DNA of 64,000 nucleotides. Origin: Chrysaora quinquecirrha (lineage: Eukaryota > Cnidaria > Scyphozoa > Semaeostomeae > Pelagiidae). Numbering within the stretch: the first letter of the stretch is position 1; each line of letters begins with the position of its first letter. Shown piece after piece: positions 11,247 through 20,982 of the stretch. The notes under the pieces were generated by a model. It searched no databases, was not told the origin of the DNA, and was given only the letters and a program-made list of their open reading frames with translations. The DNA is taken from positions 68,531-132,530 of the forward strand of contig JACTAT010000241.1 of the NCBI GenBank assembly GCA_014526335.1, read 5' to 3'. The translations under genes and the position numbers were made by a program.

Positions 11247-12590
11247 AAAACAGTGACGACTGGTACAGTGGGTTGGATACTGACACCAAGTTGGACTGGT
11301 ATTCATTGACCTAAAAAGCCTTTGATACTGTCGACCACAAACTGCTGTGCCAAAAACTGACACACTACGGTGTCTCAGATAGAGAACTTTCTTGGTTTGA
11401 GTCTTATCTCACAGACAGAAAACAGTATTGCAGAGTCGGAGGCGTAGATTCAAGCATTGGCAAAATTGATATCGGGGTCCCACAAGGCTCCTGCCTCGGA
11501 CCCCTACTCTTTCTAGTTTATATTAATGACCTGCCATTTGGTGTCCAGAATTCGACTGTTTCCATGTATGCAGATGATACTAGCCTGTATATCCAATCTA
11601 AAAACATCACTCAGCTGAACGAGGCATTAAATGACGACCTTGAAAGCCTTGACAATTGGTTAAAGGGTAACAAACTTTCACTGAATGTCATTAAAACACA
11701 GTCAATGCTCATGTGTACTAGACCTCGCTTTCAAGCCTTAGTAAACAATGGCGATGAACTGTCTCTTAAAATAAAAAATAAACCTTTAGATGTAGTCCAA
11801 TCGGTCAAATACCTTGGCGTTGAGGTTGACAGACATCTCGACTGGAGCGACCATACCAGAGCTGTTGCTGCAAAGGTTTCCAGAGCCATTGGATTTCTAA
11901 AGTATGCCAGACCGTTCATCCCTTTCAAAACTTTGAAAGCGTTGTACACAAGTATTGTTGAGCCTCATTTCAGGTACTGTTGTTCTGTCTGGGGTTGCTG
12001 CGGCTCTACGCAAATAACCAAGCTGCAAAAGCTTCAAAACAGAGCTGCGAGAATCGTAACGAACAGCAGCTATTATTCTCCAGGACTAACATTAGTTAGC
12101 CAGCTGGGCTGGAAGACCATTGAGACTCTCATCAATGAAGAGCTGCAAATTATGGTCTACAAGTCTATTAATGGACAGGCTCCTCAGTACTTGTGTGATC
12201 TATTTACAAAAAACTCAGCTTGCACTTCTTTCAACCTGAGAAATACCTCTACCGATTTGAGACTCCCAAAGAGGAGTTCCTCAAATGGGCAGAGGTGTTT
12301 CTCATTTAGAGGTGCAAAGCAATGGAACTCTCTCTCAGCTGAGTGTAAAACGGCACCCTCCCTTAAAGCATTTAACAAAGTAGTCGTAAATCATTGAGGA
12401 AAATGTTCAAATAAAAATATTAGGATATATTTTACCATTTTAATCGTTTTTAGTTAGGAGGGCCCCTTGAAAATCAGCCTGCGGGTTGAAGGACTACCTT
12501 CCTCTTATATGCTTTTATACTATTTATCTTCACTGTATTAGTAAACCTGTATTTTTAAATTTTTTGAATTGTCATTCCCAAAAATGATCG
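11247..12590 (+). mobile_element. 5'-truncated LINE, copy A
   Basis: Begins abruptly at about 11247 inside the RT domain and runs through the RT C-terminus and 3' UTR. Nucleotide identity to the minus-strand copy B (53600-55790) is very high over the shared region; only a few amino-acid differences are seen. 5' truncation is typical of target-primed reverse transcription. Confidence 0.9.
11300..12397 (+). pseudogene. LINE reverse transcriptase, C-terminal part
   Basis: From 11564 the frame encodes 277 aa starting within the catalytic motif MYADDTSLY (the DD pair of RT motif C), followed by the thumb and typical LINE C-terminal sequence (KYLGVEVDRHLDWSDH, FRYCCSVWGCCG). The upstream part carries KLLCQKLTHYGVSD and GVPQGSCLGPLLFLVYINDL in the same reading as copy B. 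A shorter A-run near 11312 (CCTAAAAAGCC against CCTAAAAAAAGCC in copy B) breaks the frame further upstream. It is a dead 5'-truncated copy. Confidence 0.85.
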
Positions 12591-12599
12591 TTCCCGCCC

Positions 12600-13140
12600 G
12601 TTTCCGCTGAAAAATGAAATGAAATTTTTATTTTTCCCCACCCTCCAAACCTTATTAGGATCCCCAATTTATTAATTTTGGAAAAAAAGATTTTGCTTGT
12701 GAAAGGGTTAAACTACGTTTATAAATTTTCCCCCAGCCCGGGACCTTATAAGGAAGACCCCTTGCTTATATTAAATTCTTGAAATCCCCCCATTTATTTG
12801 GACCCCCGTCTATTTGGTAACTAAGAGTATCAGCCTTAATGTTAATATTAGTAAAAGTGAAATTAATCTTTAATTTAAAATAAATTCTAATATTATTCTA
12901 AATTCTTCAGCTGTAATAAAACTTTAAATTAGATTCAAAGATGAAATTAAAATTGAAAGAAAAACCAAATGAACATGAAAGTTAGTGTCAAGAGTTAAAT
13001 TAGAAATAAATTTGTAATTTAAAAAATAGATGTAAAGATTCGAGTCATTCCAAAAAGCATTCTACTTTTGTCAAAGTGGCTTTAAAACACTGAAAAGAAT
13101 TGTAAACTTTTTAAATCAGAAAAACAAAAACACCAAAAAT
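12600..13140. other. AT-rich spacer, no gene
   Basis: Low-complexity AT-rich DNA with scattered TTAAATT words. No supportable feature. Confidence 0.5.
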
Positions 13141-13145
13141 TTGCA

Positions 13146-13214
13146 CTTGAGGGGATTTGAACTCCAGCAATTCTGGGTAGCAGGCGAGCAGTTAACCACT
13201 CGGCTACACAGCCG
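13146..13214 (-). repeat. tRNA-like sequence 1 (SINE head or tRNA pseudogene)
   Basis: On the minus strand, GTAGCCGAGTGGTTAACTG resembles a tRNA A box and GAGTTCAAATCCCC a B box, about 38 bp apart. I could not build a clean cloverleaf with a paired acceptor stem, so a functional tRNA is not claimed. Confidence 0.4.
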
Positions 13215-13416
13215 TATTGTTCAGTCGACGATAATCTCCTAGTGGTCCTCATATTCATGGAAGGGAACAAGACAAACATGTTAAAAAATTATGTCTAACG
13301 AAATTAAAAATTACACCAAAAGCAAATTGAAGTTACCAGACGTCTCCTTGGCCTTTTGAAAACATTTCCAACACGAAAATAAGAGAAATGAAAAAATTTG
13401 AAAGAAAAAGATTTTC

Positions 13417-13494
13417 CCCTTAGGGGAGTCGAACTCACAAATTCGCATCGCACCTTACGAGACACGCCCCCTTACCGAGCGTACTAGCGTGCCT
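13417..13494 (-). repeat. tRNA-like sequence 2 (SINE head or tRNA pseudogene)
   Basis: On the minus strand, TAGTACGCTCGGTAAGGGGG resembles an A box and GAGTTCGACTCCCC a B box. The acceptor ends do not pair convincingly. It lies 200 bp from tRNA-like sequence 1, so both may belong to one composite SINE. Confidence 0.4.
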
Positions 13495-13757
13495 TATTGC
13501 GACTTAGTGATAATCCTCGTATGGAGAACAATCGGGCGATGGTTAAATCAGGCACCAATGACGCACATCAAAGAAGGGTTAGCCCCACTTACTCCAGAGA
13601 CTTCAGCTGAGACAGGAAAACGAAGGAAACTTGGCTCGCCTATCCCACGGGCGGCAGAATCGTGGGAAAATCGCGTCTCGGAAACTCGCACAGCCTTCCC
13701 GGACGGACAATTACAAAATTTTTGCTAATCCGATTCCTACTTTAGTATATAGAGACT

Positions 13758-13925
13758 AGCGCGGCCGCTCGCTCTACGCGCGAGGCGGCCATCGCTAGCC
13801 CCTGCTGAGGGCTTCTCGCCGCTTCGCGGCTCACGGGCGACGCTTCGCGTCGCTCCGCTCGGCTGCCGTTCGCTGCGCTTGCGGCAACCTCTCGGTGGCA
13901 CGTGCTCCGCACGTGCTCTTTCTAC
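13758..13925. repeat. GC-rich hairpin cluster 1
   Basis: Five or six consecutive short palindromes in about 170 bp: GGCCGC...GCGGCC (with internal TCGC/GCGA), GCCC...GGGC, GCCGCTTCGCGGC, GCGACGCTTCGCGTCGC, CCG...CGG, and CACGTGCTCCGCACGTG. Two have TTCG loops. The cluster stands out from AT-rich surroundings and is repeated at 41998-42165. Frames in it are Arg/Ser-rich and unlikely to be coding. Confidence 0.85.
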
Positions 13926-14344
13926 TTCCAAACTCGTTGGGAGGCGTATCTGTGCACAAAGCAGTCGGCTGTGTATGAAATAAGGTGACTGACGTCCTAT
14001 ATATGCGGGATTTTAGTTGCGATGATGTTGGTAAGAATAAAAAGCATCACGTGAATATCCGACCTGAATGGGAATTTCATACGGACAGAATAGGAATCTA
14101 GAGTGAGGTGACGTACCAGGGGGACTTTCGTTGGAAACAATATTGTTGAGGGTAAAAAGGTCCATTTGACCATCGCACCTGAGTGAGAATTTCATAAGGA
14201 GGAAATAAGAATCTAGATTGCGGTCATGCACCAGGGGGATTTAAAATGGTAGCCTTTTTCCTGAGGGTGCACAAGATGACGTGAAATGTGGATGACATGG
14301 GAATGTAGGACAGAAGAAGTATTGCAAACATCGTAAGATAGGGT

Positions 14345-15125
14345 TTCATTTGCTCAGTTGCTTCGTTGCCCAGTTACTGATTTGCTTGGTTGCTTGGTTC
14401 CAAGTTGCTTGGTTTCCCAGTTGGCCAGGTGCTGGGCTTCTTAGTAGCCCAGTTGTTTGGTTGGTCAGTTGCGCGATTGCTCTGGTTGCCCAGTTGCTCA
14501 GTTGCCCAATTGCTCAGTTGGCCAGTTGCCAAGTTGCTCACTTCCCCATTTCTCGGTTGTGCTGTTGCTGTGTTGCTTGGTTTCCCAGTTGCCAAGTTGT
14601 CAAATTGCTCAGTTGCTCACTTGCCCAATTGCTTGGTTGCCCTGTTGCTGATTTTCTCGGTTGCTTGGTTCCCAGTTACCCAGTTACGGTGTTGCTCTAG
14701 TTGCCCAGATACTCAGTTTCCGAGTTGCTCCTTTGCGCAATTGCTCGGTTGCCCTGTTGCAGCGCTGCTTTGTTGCCCAGCTGTGGAGTTTCTCAGCTGC
14801 CAAGTTTCGTGGTTTCCCAGTTGGCCAGTTGCTCGGTAGCTGAGTTGCACAGTTGCCCAGTTGCGCAGTTGCTCACTTGCCTAATTGGTCTGTTTCCCTG
14901 TTGCTCCGTTGCTTGGTTGCCCAGCTGCCGACTTTCCTGGTTACCACGTTGAGAAAATGCTCAGTTGCCCATTTGCTCAGTTGGCCAGTTGCCGAGTTGC
15001 TCACTCCCCCATTTCGCGGTTGTGCTGTTGCCGTGTTGTTTGGTTTCCCAGTTGCCAAGATGTCAAATAGCTCAGTTGCTCAATTGCCCAATTGCTTGGA
15101 TGCCCTGTTGCTGATTTGCTCGGCT
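14345..15125. repeat. TTGCYCAG 8-bp minisatellite, first segment
   Basis: Tandem 8-bp words (TTGCCCAG, TTGCTCAG, TTGCTTGG, TTTCCCAG). Because 24 bp is three units, all plus frames are open and read as Leu/Pro/Ser/Cys/Val/Ala repeats. These are artefacts. Confidence 0.9.
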
Positions 15126-15134
15126 GCTTTTTTT

Positions 15135-15755
15135 GTTGTTGTCAAGTTATTTTAATTCAAAATAATAATTTCTAGCTTCTTAAATTATAATTTATGAAAC
15201 TAATCTAATTCGAATCTTTACAAATGAATTTATTGCATACACTACAAATATATTTACATTAAATAAACTAATATATTAAACCAAGTGTACCTGGTATAGA
15301 CAAAACCAACCCTATCTAAATTGTCTAAGACATATTGAACTGGCATACATTGCAAGTGCATTGTATGCCATTCCATTGTTTCATAATTTGTTTAAAAGTT
15401 TTGAGAGTTTCAGCAGATTTTATTTCATTAGGGAGGCTATTCCATACCTTTGGCCCCAGAGATCTAAGACTGTTAGAGCCAAAGGTTACTTGATTTGGCC
15501 TATAATGTTGCAAATCATAGGGATTTCTCATTGAGCGATTCAGGTTCATAGAGGATTTAAATTTAAGTAGCTGTTGCATGAAAGAAGGATTTAAATTCTT
15601 CATTGTCTTATAGATTTCGATACAGAAGCTGCGTAAGCGAGAAACATGCATAAAGCATCTTCCAGCACGTTGTAATAATTCTTCATATGAACTGTTGTTA
15701 TCATCATATTGAAATCGCAAAGCACGTTCTTGTATCCGTTCAACCTTAGTTCCCA
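15135..15755 (-). mobile_element. 5'-truncated LINE fragment inside the minisatellite
   Basis: The minus strand encodes the extreme C-terminus of a LINE RT at 15325-15720: RSFCIEIYKTMKNLNPSFM, NSLRSLGPKVWNSLPNEIK, and a terminal CTCNVC cluster typical of CR1/L2/Rex-like ends. The 3' tail lies at the low-coordinate side (about 15140-15320). It splits the TTGCYCAG array, which resumes at about 15756. Confidence 0.8.
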
Positions 15756-16495
15756 GTACGACGGCTGCTTGATTCCCAGTACGTACGACGGCTGCTTGGT
15801 TCCCAGTTGCCCAGTTACGGTGTTGCTGTAGTTGCCCAGTTGCGCAATTGCTCGGTTGCCCAGTTGCGCCGTTGCTCTGGTCGCCAAGCTGCTCAGCTGG
15901 GCAGTTGCTGACTTACCAAATTACTTGGTTGGCCCTGTTGTTCCGTTGCTTAATTGCCCAGTTGCACGATTTACGAGTTGCCCAGTTGCACAGTTGCTCA
16001 GTTCCCCAGTATGGCCGTTGCGTTTGTTGCCTAGTTGCTCAGTTGCCCACTTGCTCAGTTGCCGAGTTGCTCAGCTGCCCAGCGGCATGGTTTTCTAGTT
16101 GCCAAGTTGATTGGTTGCCCAGTTGCATCATTGCTCTGGCTCCCCAGCTGCCAAGTTGCTGAGTTGGTCAGTTGTTTGGTTGCCTAGCTGCTTTGTTTCC
16201 TAGTTGCCTAGTTACCTGGTTTCTCAGTTGCGACGTCGCTCTGGTTCCCGAACTGTTTAGTGGCTGAGTTGGCAAGTTGCTCGGTTGGCCGGTTGCTCCG
16301 TTGCTTGATTGCTTGGTTGCCCAATTGTGCAGCTGCTCAGCTGCCCAAATGCTCTTGTTGCCAAGTTGCCCGTTTACTCAGTTGCCGAGTTGGCAGGCTG
16401 CGCTATTGCTCGATGGTTTAGTTACCCATTTGCGTTGTTGCTCGGTCGCTCAGTTGTCTAGCTGCTTGGCTGCCCAGTTGCTTGGTTGCTCTATT
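15756..16495. repeat. TTGCYCAG minisatellite, second segment
   Basis: Continuation of the 14345-15125 array after the LINE fragment. Confidence 0.9.
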
Positions 16496-16549
16496 GTACC
16501 CCCACAATGCAAATCGAAGCATGAGCGAACAGGTCTTCCAAATGTTTTA

Positions 16550-16860
16550 TCTGATGTACTCCGTTAATGAAATTCCTTAATATTACTGTACCTCGTTAAT
16601 TCAAGACACGGGGTTATGCCCCCTTAATACAATTCCCAAATACCCTTGGATTCCCTTAATATCACGTAATGTTCCCAATTCTGCAGTTCCCTAATTTATC
16701 TGATGTAACCCCTTAATATAATTCCTTAATCCCATTGTACCCCTTTAGTTCAAGTCAAGGGGTTATGCCCCCTTAATACAATTCCCAAAAACCGTTGGAT
16801 TCCCTTGATATGACATCATGTTCCCCATTCTTCGATTCCCGAATTTCCGGTTCCTACTTT
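16550..16860. repeat. Tandem duplication of about 150 bp
   Basis: Two successive copies share GGGGTTATGCCCCCTTAATA, AATTCCCAAATACCC and TTCCCTTAATAT. A related single block follows the second minisatellite at 44130-44310. Confidence 0.8.
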
Positions 16861-17370
16861 TACAGAGTGAGGACCATTAAGGGTCGTTAACGTGAAATTG
16901 CTTGAAGGACATGGTCCAATGAATTGAAACGACGCAACAGTTGCGATTAAACAAAAATAAGTCTATTCTATCTATAATTTAATGTATTTGAAATCGAATG
17001 TCATGTCATAAATTTAAGAAGACATCCCATAAATTAATAAGACATAAACTCGCGCTGACCTTGAATAAGGTTGAAAGTTTACTCAAGTCAACTGAGATGA
17101 CGCAACAAAGTCACGTAAACACACAGTGTACTCCAGTGAATTGAGATGACGCAGCCAAATCATGTAAACAAACATCGACTGAACCGAGAATAAATACTTA
17201 ATTCTCTTGTTAAGTTCACTGTTTTGTTGCGATTGTGAAATGAAACGAATATAAAAGAACTGGACCGATGATAAAGGCCTTTAATCATACTCCAACAGCA
17301 GTCGAACCTGATACTGATATATTCTGTTGAGAATCGAAACAGGTTTGATATTACCAGCAAGCAGAGAGAC

Positions 17371-18255
17371 TTGGAGGAGGAAATAATGCTCTTAAAAAAG
17401 GAAAACGAATCCCTAAGAAACGAACTGAGAAGGAAAGAAATACTTATAAGCAGCATCGAAAATATTGAAACAGAGGAGCCTTCTGAAAATTCACCACAAA
17501 GTTTAGCTGAAAATCGAAGTGAAACTGCATGCGACGAAGGATTTATATTCCCTAAACGACATGTGGCAAGAATGAATACAAGAAATACTAATAGATTTAC
17601 TCCTCTGGCGTTGCAAGGAAAAGAATCAACAGACAACATCAGAAATAACAAGATAGGCCGTCCACATGCAAATGAATCTCACTCGAACGATTTTGACAAA
17701 ATAAAAAGAAAACAATATTCTCCAGTGAATCACTCATACCCATCAAGACAAAACAACAACGAAAATATCGAAATAATCAGTGATTCTATCATAAAAAATA
17801 TACAGAGCCATAAAATGACAGAAGCAACTGGAAAAAAAGAAAGAATCATAGTAAAAAGTTTTCCTGGGGCCACAACTGACTACATGAATAGCCACGCAAT
17901 ACCCACCACGAAAAGAGATCCCAAAGCGATAATTCTACATTGTGGGACCAACGACATCAAAAGCAACAGCACCCCAGAAGAAATAGCTGATGAAATAATT
18001 GAACTAGCAACAGGAATGAAGAGCAATAGGAATAAAATATATTTATCAGGTTTGGTGCAAAGAGGAGATTCTTTGAGCGACAAGATAAAAAAAACTAACC
18101 TAGCTTTAGTTAAAAAATGCCGTGATGCTAATCTGACTTTTATTAACAATGATAATATAAAGCCAAATTGCCACCTCAATAGAAGCAATCTACACCTTAA
18201 CCATGAAGACACTCGCACTCTTGCAAATAACTTTTTATATCATTTAGGATTTTGA
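17371..18255 (+). CDS. LINE ORF1-like protein with coiled coil and SGNH/GDSL esterase domain
   Basis: About 294 aa. The first 40 residues are a Glu/Lys-rich heptad-like coiled coil (LEEEIMLLKKENESLRNE). A polar linker follows, then an SGNH-hydrolase-like domain: EIISDSIIKN (block I, catalytic Ser in SDS), ILHCGTNDIK (block III, GTND), and NRSNLHLNHEDTRTLANNF near the end (His-containing block V). Esterase domains in ORF1 are known in CR1-like LINEs, where they are thought to act with the RNA-binding coiled coil. Translation start is unclear: there is no ATG before MLLKKENES, and the frame is open further upstream. It ends at a single TGA (18253-18255), after which the same frame continues into the endonuclease region. 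Confidence 0.75.
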   Translation: MEEEIMLLKKENESLRNELRRKEILISSIENIETEEPSENSPQSLAENRSETACDEGFIFPKRHVARMNTRNTNRFTPLALQGKESTDNIRNNKIGRPHANESHSNDFDKIKRKQYSPVNHSYPSRQNNNENIEIISDSIIKNIQSHKMTEATGKKERIIVKSFPGATTDYMNSHAIPTTKRDPKAIILHCGTNDIKSNSTPEEIADEIIELATGMKSNRNKIYLSGLVQRGDSLSDKIKKTNLALVKKCRDANLTFINNDNIKPNCHLNRSNLHLNHEDTRTLANNFLYHLGF

Positions 18256-18947
18256 CAAAATAATCAATTCTGCAATAATAACGCTCCCCCAATTTCTTCT
18301 GAAAGTTATGAAGTCGTAGACCCCGTAAGTTTAGATATAGATGCAGATGTAGATGCTACAACAGCCTTAAAATCACTTCGTTTCAAAAATAATGAGAATT
18401 CTGTAGTAGATTCAAATTCGAACCACCTAGTGTCAATCAGTGATGGTGACGTTGAGTGCGACGCAAAATCTGAACTTAAGAAATTGAGGCTGAAGAATAA
18501 TGAACGTATGATAATTGGTTATTTGAACATAAATTCCATTAGAAACAAATATGATGCACTGAAAGAGATTGATTCGAAAAATCTTGATATATTGATGGTT
18601 GCAGAAACAAAGATTGATGACTCTTTTCCAACAGAGCAATTCTCGATGGATGGGTACTCTGATCGCCTACGGTTAGACAGAAATTGCGAGGGTGGGGGAC
18701 TTTTAGTATACATTAGAAACGATATCCTATCCAGTGAACTTAAATCTTTTAGGTTTGACGAGGATTTAGAATGCATCTGTTTTGAAATTAATTTAAGAGG
18801 TAAAAAGTGGGCTCTTTTCAGTATTTACCGACCACCATCCCAATCACAAGAATATTTTTTCAAAAATCTTGGCAAAGCAGTTGATCACTTCAGTGAAAAA
18901 TATGAAAATTTCCTTATTATTGGTGATTTCAATACAGTAGAGACGGA
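18256..18947 (+). pseudogene. LINE apurinic-type endonuclease, N-terminal part
   Basis: In frame with the esterase ORF after one TGA. The frame is open from 18256 to the Polinton insertion. Endonuclease motifs in order: NINSIRNKYDAL, MVAETKIDDSF (catalytic Glu in ETKID), SIYRPPSQ and IGDFNT (catalytic Asp). The Polinton cuts the frame a few codons after GDFNT. The remaining endonuclease motifs lie at 37705 onward. Confidence 0.85.
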
Positions 18948-19087
18948 CGTAGAGGAAAAACGCCGGTTCTGGAACACAAAGGATGCCGACATGTCAATCA
19001 TAACCGGTTGACCTGTCAATCAAAATTCTGTGATTTTGAATCACGTGACCTGCCAATCAAGTCTCAGTAATCTGTAGATCATGTGAC
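18948..19087 (+). repeat. Polinton left terminal inverted repeat
   Basis: About 140 bp. The outer 53 bp are near-perfectly conserved with the right end. The inner part holds two tandem units of about 37 bp, each starting CTGYCAATCAA and ending with a TCACGTGAC or TCATGTGAC box, and is more diverged. Confidence 0.9.
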
Positions 19088-19283
19088 AAGTCTCTTTTAC
19101 ATGTCGTCTCTTTTTCCGCCAATTTTTTTTTTTTTTTTGTTGTTTTTATATTGAATTTCGAGATCATCATTTATTAGCGCGTTCAGAAAGACAAGAGAAA
19201 AAAGTCGATAAATCTTTTGTAGAACATGATGATATTTATATTCATGGTCGACAATTTTGATTTTTATTGTTCAAGTTAATGTT

Positions 19284-19544
19284 CTACAGAGTTTTGTTGT
19301 CTCCAACACTTTTTGCCATTCCTCCACCAACAACATTTTGGCTTGCAAGCATTGATAGCAGAGTTCCAAGTTTCTTATCCTTGTTTCCCTCATTTCTGAG
19401 CATGATTATTATAAAAACTATAGCCAGCAAAATCATCTTCAATGAAAGTAGATATTGAACATTTGACTTCTTTACAAGATTTGTAACACCCTTCCGCCTC
19501 TCTTCTTGAGGCATCACCTCCTCAAACGAGCTCTGTCTTTCCAT
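19284..19544 (-). CDS. Small single-pass membrane protein of the Polinton
   Basis: 86 aa from the ATG at 19544. A charged N-terminus (ERQSSFEEVMPQEERRKG) is followed by a hydrophobic helix of about 17 residues (LLSLKMILLAIVFIIIML, residues 35-52), then a Gly-rich tail. A TATATAAG box lies at about 19577-19584. It lies nearest the left terminus, downstream of the protease. I do not recognise the family. Small TM proteins occur in many virus-like elements, so a virion-membrane or entry accessory role is only a guess. Confidence 0.5.
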   Translation of the reverse strand: MERQSSFEEVMPQEERRKGVTNLVKKSNVQYLLSLKMILLAIVFIIIMLRNEGNKDKKLGTLLSMLASQNVVGGGMAKSVGDNKTL

Positions 19545-19624
19545 TATGATGATTAAATTCAAACTGGTCTTGTGTCTTATATACACTTTTTTTAACAGAT
19601 ATTCAGCGATAAAAACACACAAAC

Positions 19625-20982
19625 TTAGAATAAGAATCCGTATCTTCTTTTCACAAATTCACCTACAATCATATCATTATTAAATTTATTACCAACTGTA
19701 AAATTTGAACATATTTGATTAAAACTATAACCATTACAACGTTTATATAGATAGAAAATGCAATACTGTCCACAAACATCAGAATCGTTCCTCTGAAATT
19801 GTTTTTTATTTGATAATCTTTCAAGTTTTGTAAGATTAGAAATAAAGACCCTGTGCACACGAGAGCGGATCTATTTGGGTCCGTTCCCAAACTGGATCCG
19901 ATCCAAAATATTGTTTGCGTACACACGGGAACGGGCCCAAAATGTTCTGCGTGCACACGGGATCGGATCCAAGCGGATCCACGGTCAAGGGCATGCACAC
20001 AAAACAGCATGTAAACAAAGAACACACATTTTTGGCACCATTTGTTTATTATGGTTTATTGTTGCGACCCGACTCACTCAATTCACTGCAAGGAAAAGAG
20101 ATATTCTTTAAAATTTTCTCTTCATTTCTGAGGAAGCACAATATTTCGCAAAAAGTTTTGCCACCAAGCATCTGTTCGTCCAGGCCTAACCCATAACAAC
20201 CTTTTCTTCGGAACGCGATTTCCATCTTTGGTTACGTCTGCCACTGCCAAATTTTGCACTGTTGGCCTATAAGAACTTGCTGATAGAATCTCACGTAAAA
20301 GCTGTCGTTGCCTTGCAAAATGCTGAGTAGAAACTGTAGCCACGATGCTTAATGCTGATGACAAATATGATAAAAGGGCGTTCATAAAACCTAAAATTAA
20401 TGCTCTTCTTTGTGGATCCATCATTGTGCTCTGATCTTCTAATATGGCGCGCAAATTGAGAAAACGAAGAGTACACAATGAAGTTGAGCCTCGTGTTTAC
20501 TGAAAAATAGCCTTGTTTTCTATCCGTACCACTTTGGGCCCGATCCAGGTGTGTACACGGGAGCCAAGTGGATCGGACCCAAACAAGCACGCTTTTTTTA
20601 TCCGTACCTGTCTGGTATGGATAGCAGATCCAAACTAGATCGGATAGAAATGTTCTCGTGTGCACGGAAGGCCTATCCGTACCAGTTTGGGAACGGACCC
20701 AAACGGATCCGCTCTCGTGTGCATGGGGTCAAAATCGTTGATATCTTTCATTGGTGGCTGCCCGTAGGAGTCGAAAATTTCTGAATTGCCAGTCTTGTCG
20801 AAATAAAGACAAACCCAGTGAGTTCCTCGATGCATGATATCGGATTCGTTTACCACAAAGCATAATGGTAGTCTGTTGAATGTAATGTTTTTTAGTTCAT
20901 CTTTTGCATAGACCCCACGAAACGTGGCAGCCGTCGATGAATCTGATTTTAAGATTTTTACAATCTCTGCATCATTCATCAT
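19625..20982 (-). pseudogene. Adenovirus-type cysteine protease, split by an 880-bp insertion
   Basis: The N-terminal part (20982 to about 20729) includes the histidine motif GTHWVCLYFDK and the acidic IFDSYGQPP. The C-terminal part (about 19848 to 19625) has the nucleophile motif SDVCGQYCIFYLYKRCNGYS followed by a C-terminal helix ending near GEFVKRRYGF. These are the His, Asp and Cys regions of the C5-type protease that matures capsids in adenoviruses and Polintons. The insertion 19849-20728 lies between the His/Asp and Cys halves, so the enzyme cannot be made as one chain. The start overlaps the end of the capsid gene (ATGA-type overlap in the unbroken arrangement). Confidence 0.85.
19849..20728. 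mobile_element. 880-bp non-autonomous DNA element inside the protease gene
   Basis: Inverted ends share TGCACACGAGAGCGGATC and extend inward as GGGTCCGTTCCCAAACTGG; internal words such as GATCGGATCC and GGAACGGGCCC repeat the theme near both ends. Inside, the minus strand at 20122-20478 encodes KKRLLWVRPGRTDAWWQNFL, which resembles the region just upstream of the nuclease domain in HARBI1-type transposases. The rest of a transposase is absent. No convincing target duplication was found. Confidence 0.75.

Larger units (their letters stand above)
13745..17326 (+). repeat. Composite repeat 'unit', copy 1, proximal part
   Basis: The order is boundary motif TATAGAGACTAG, GC hairpin cluster, about 400 bp of unique sequence (13930-14340), TTGCYCAG minisatellite, a TAATACAATTCCC duplication block (16550-16860), then a segment with GACGCAACAG and GTTTTGTTGCGATTGTG words. 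The same order occurs at 41988-45420. The copy is broken by a LINE near 17326, and its distal block resumes at 41482, as shown by comparison with copy 2 (44900-45420). Confidence 0.8.

Noticed and set aside
13146..13494. Two functional tRNA genes
   Set aside because: A and B boxes are present but acceptor stems do not pair; listed as tRNA-like only.
13737..13931. Arg-rich frame and possible CpG-island promoter
   Set aside because: GC content is explained by the hairpin cluster of a dispersed repeat; no gene follows.
14350..16570. Long overlapping Leu/Pro/Cys/Ser-rich open frames
   Set aside because: They are the translation of an 8-bp tandem repeat in all three frames; no start context, no non-repetitive sequence.
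20122..20478. Complete Harbinger transposase in the 880-bp element
   Set aside because: Only a short HARBI1-like N-terminal scrap is visible; the nuclease domain is missing.
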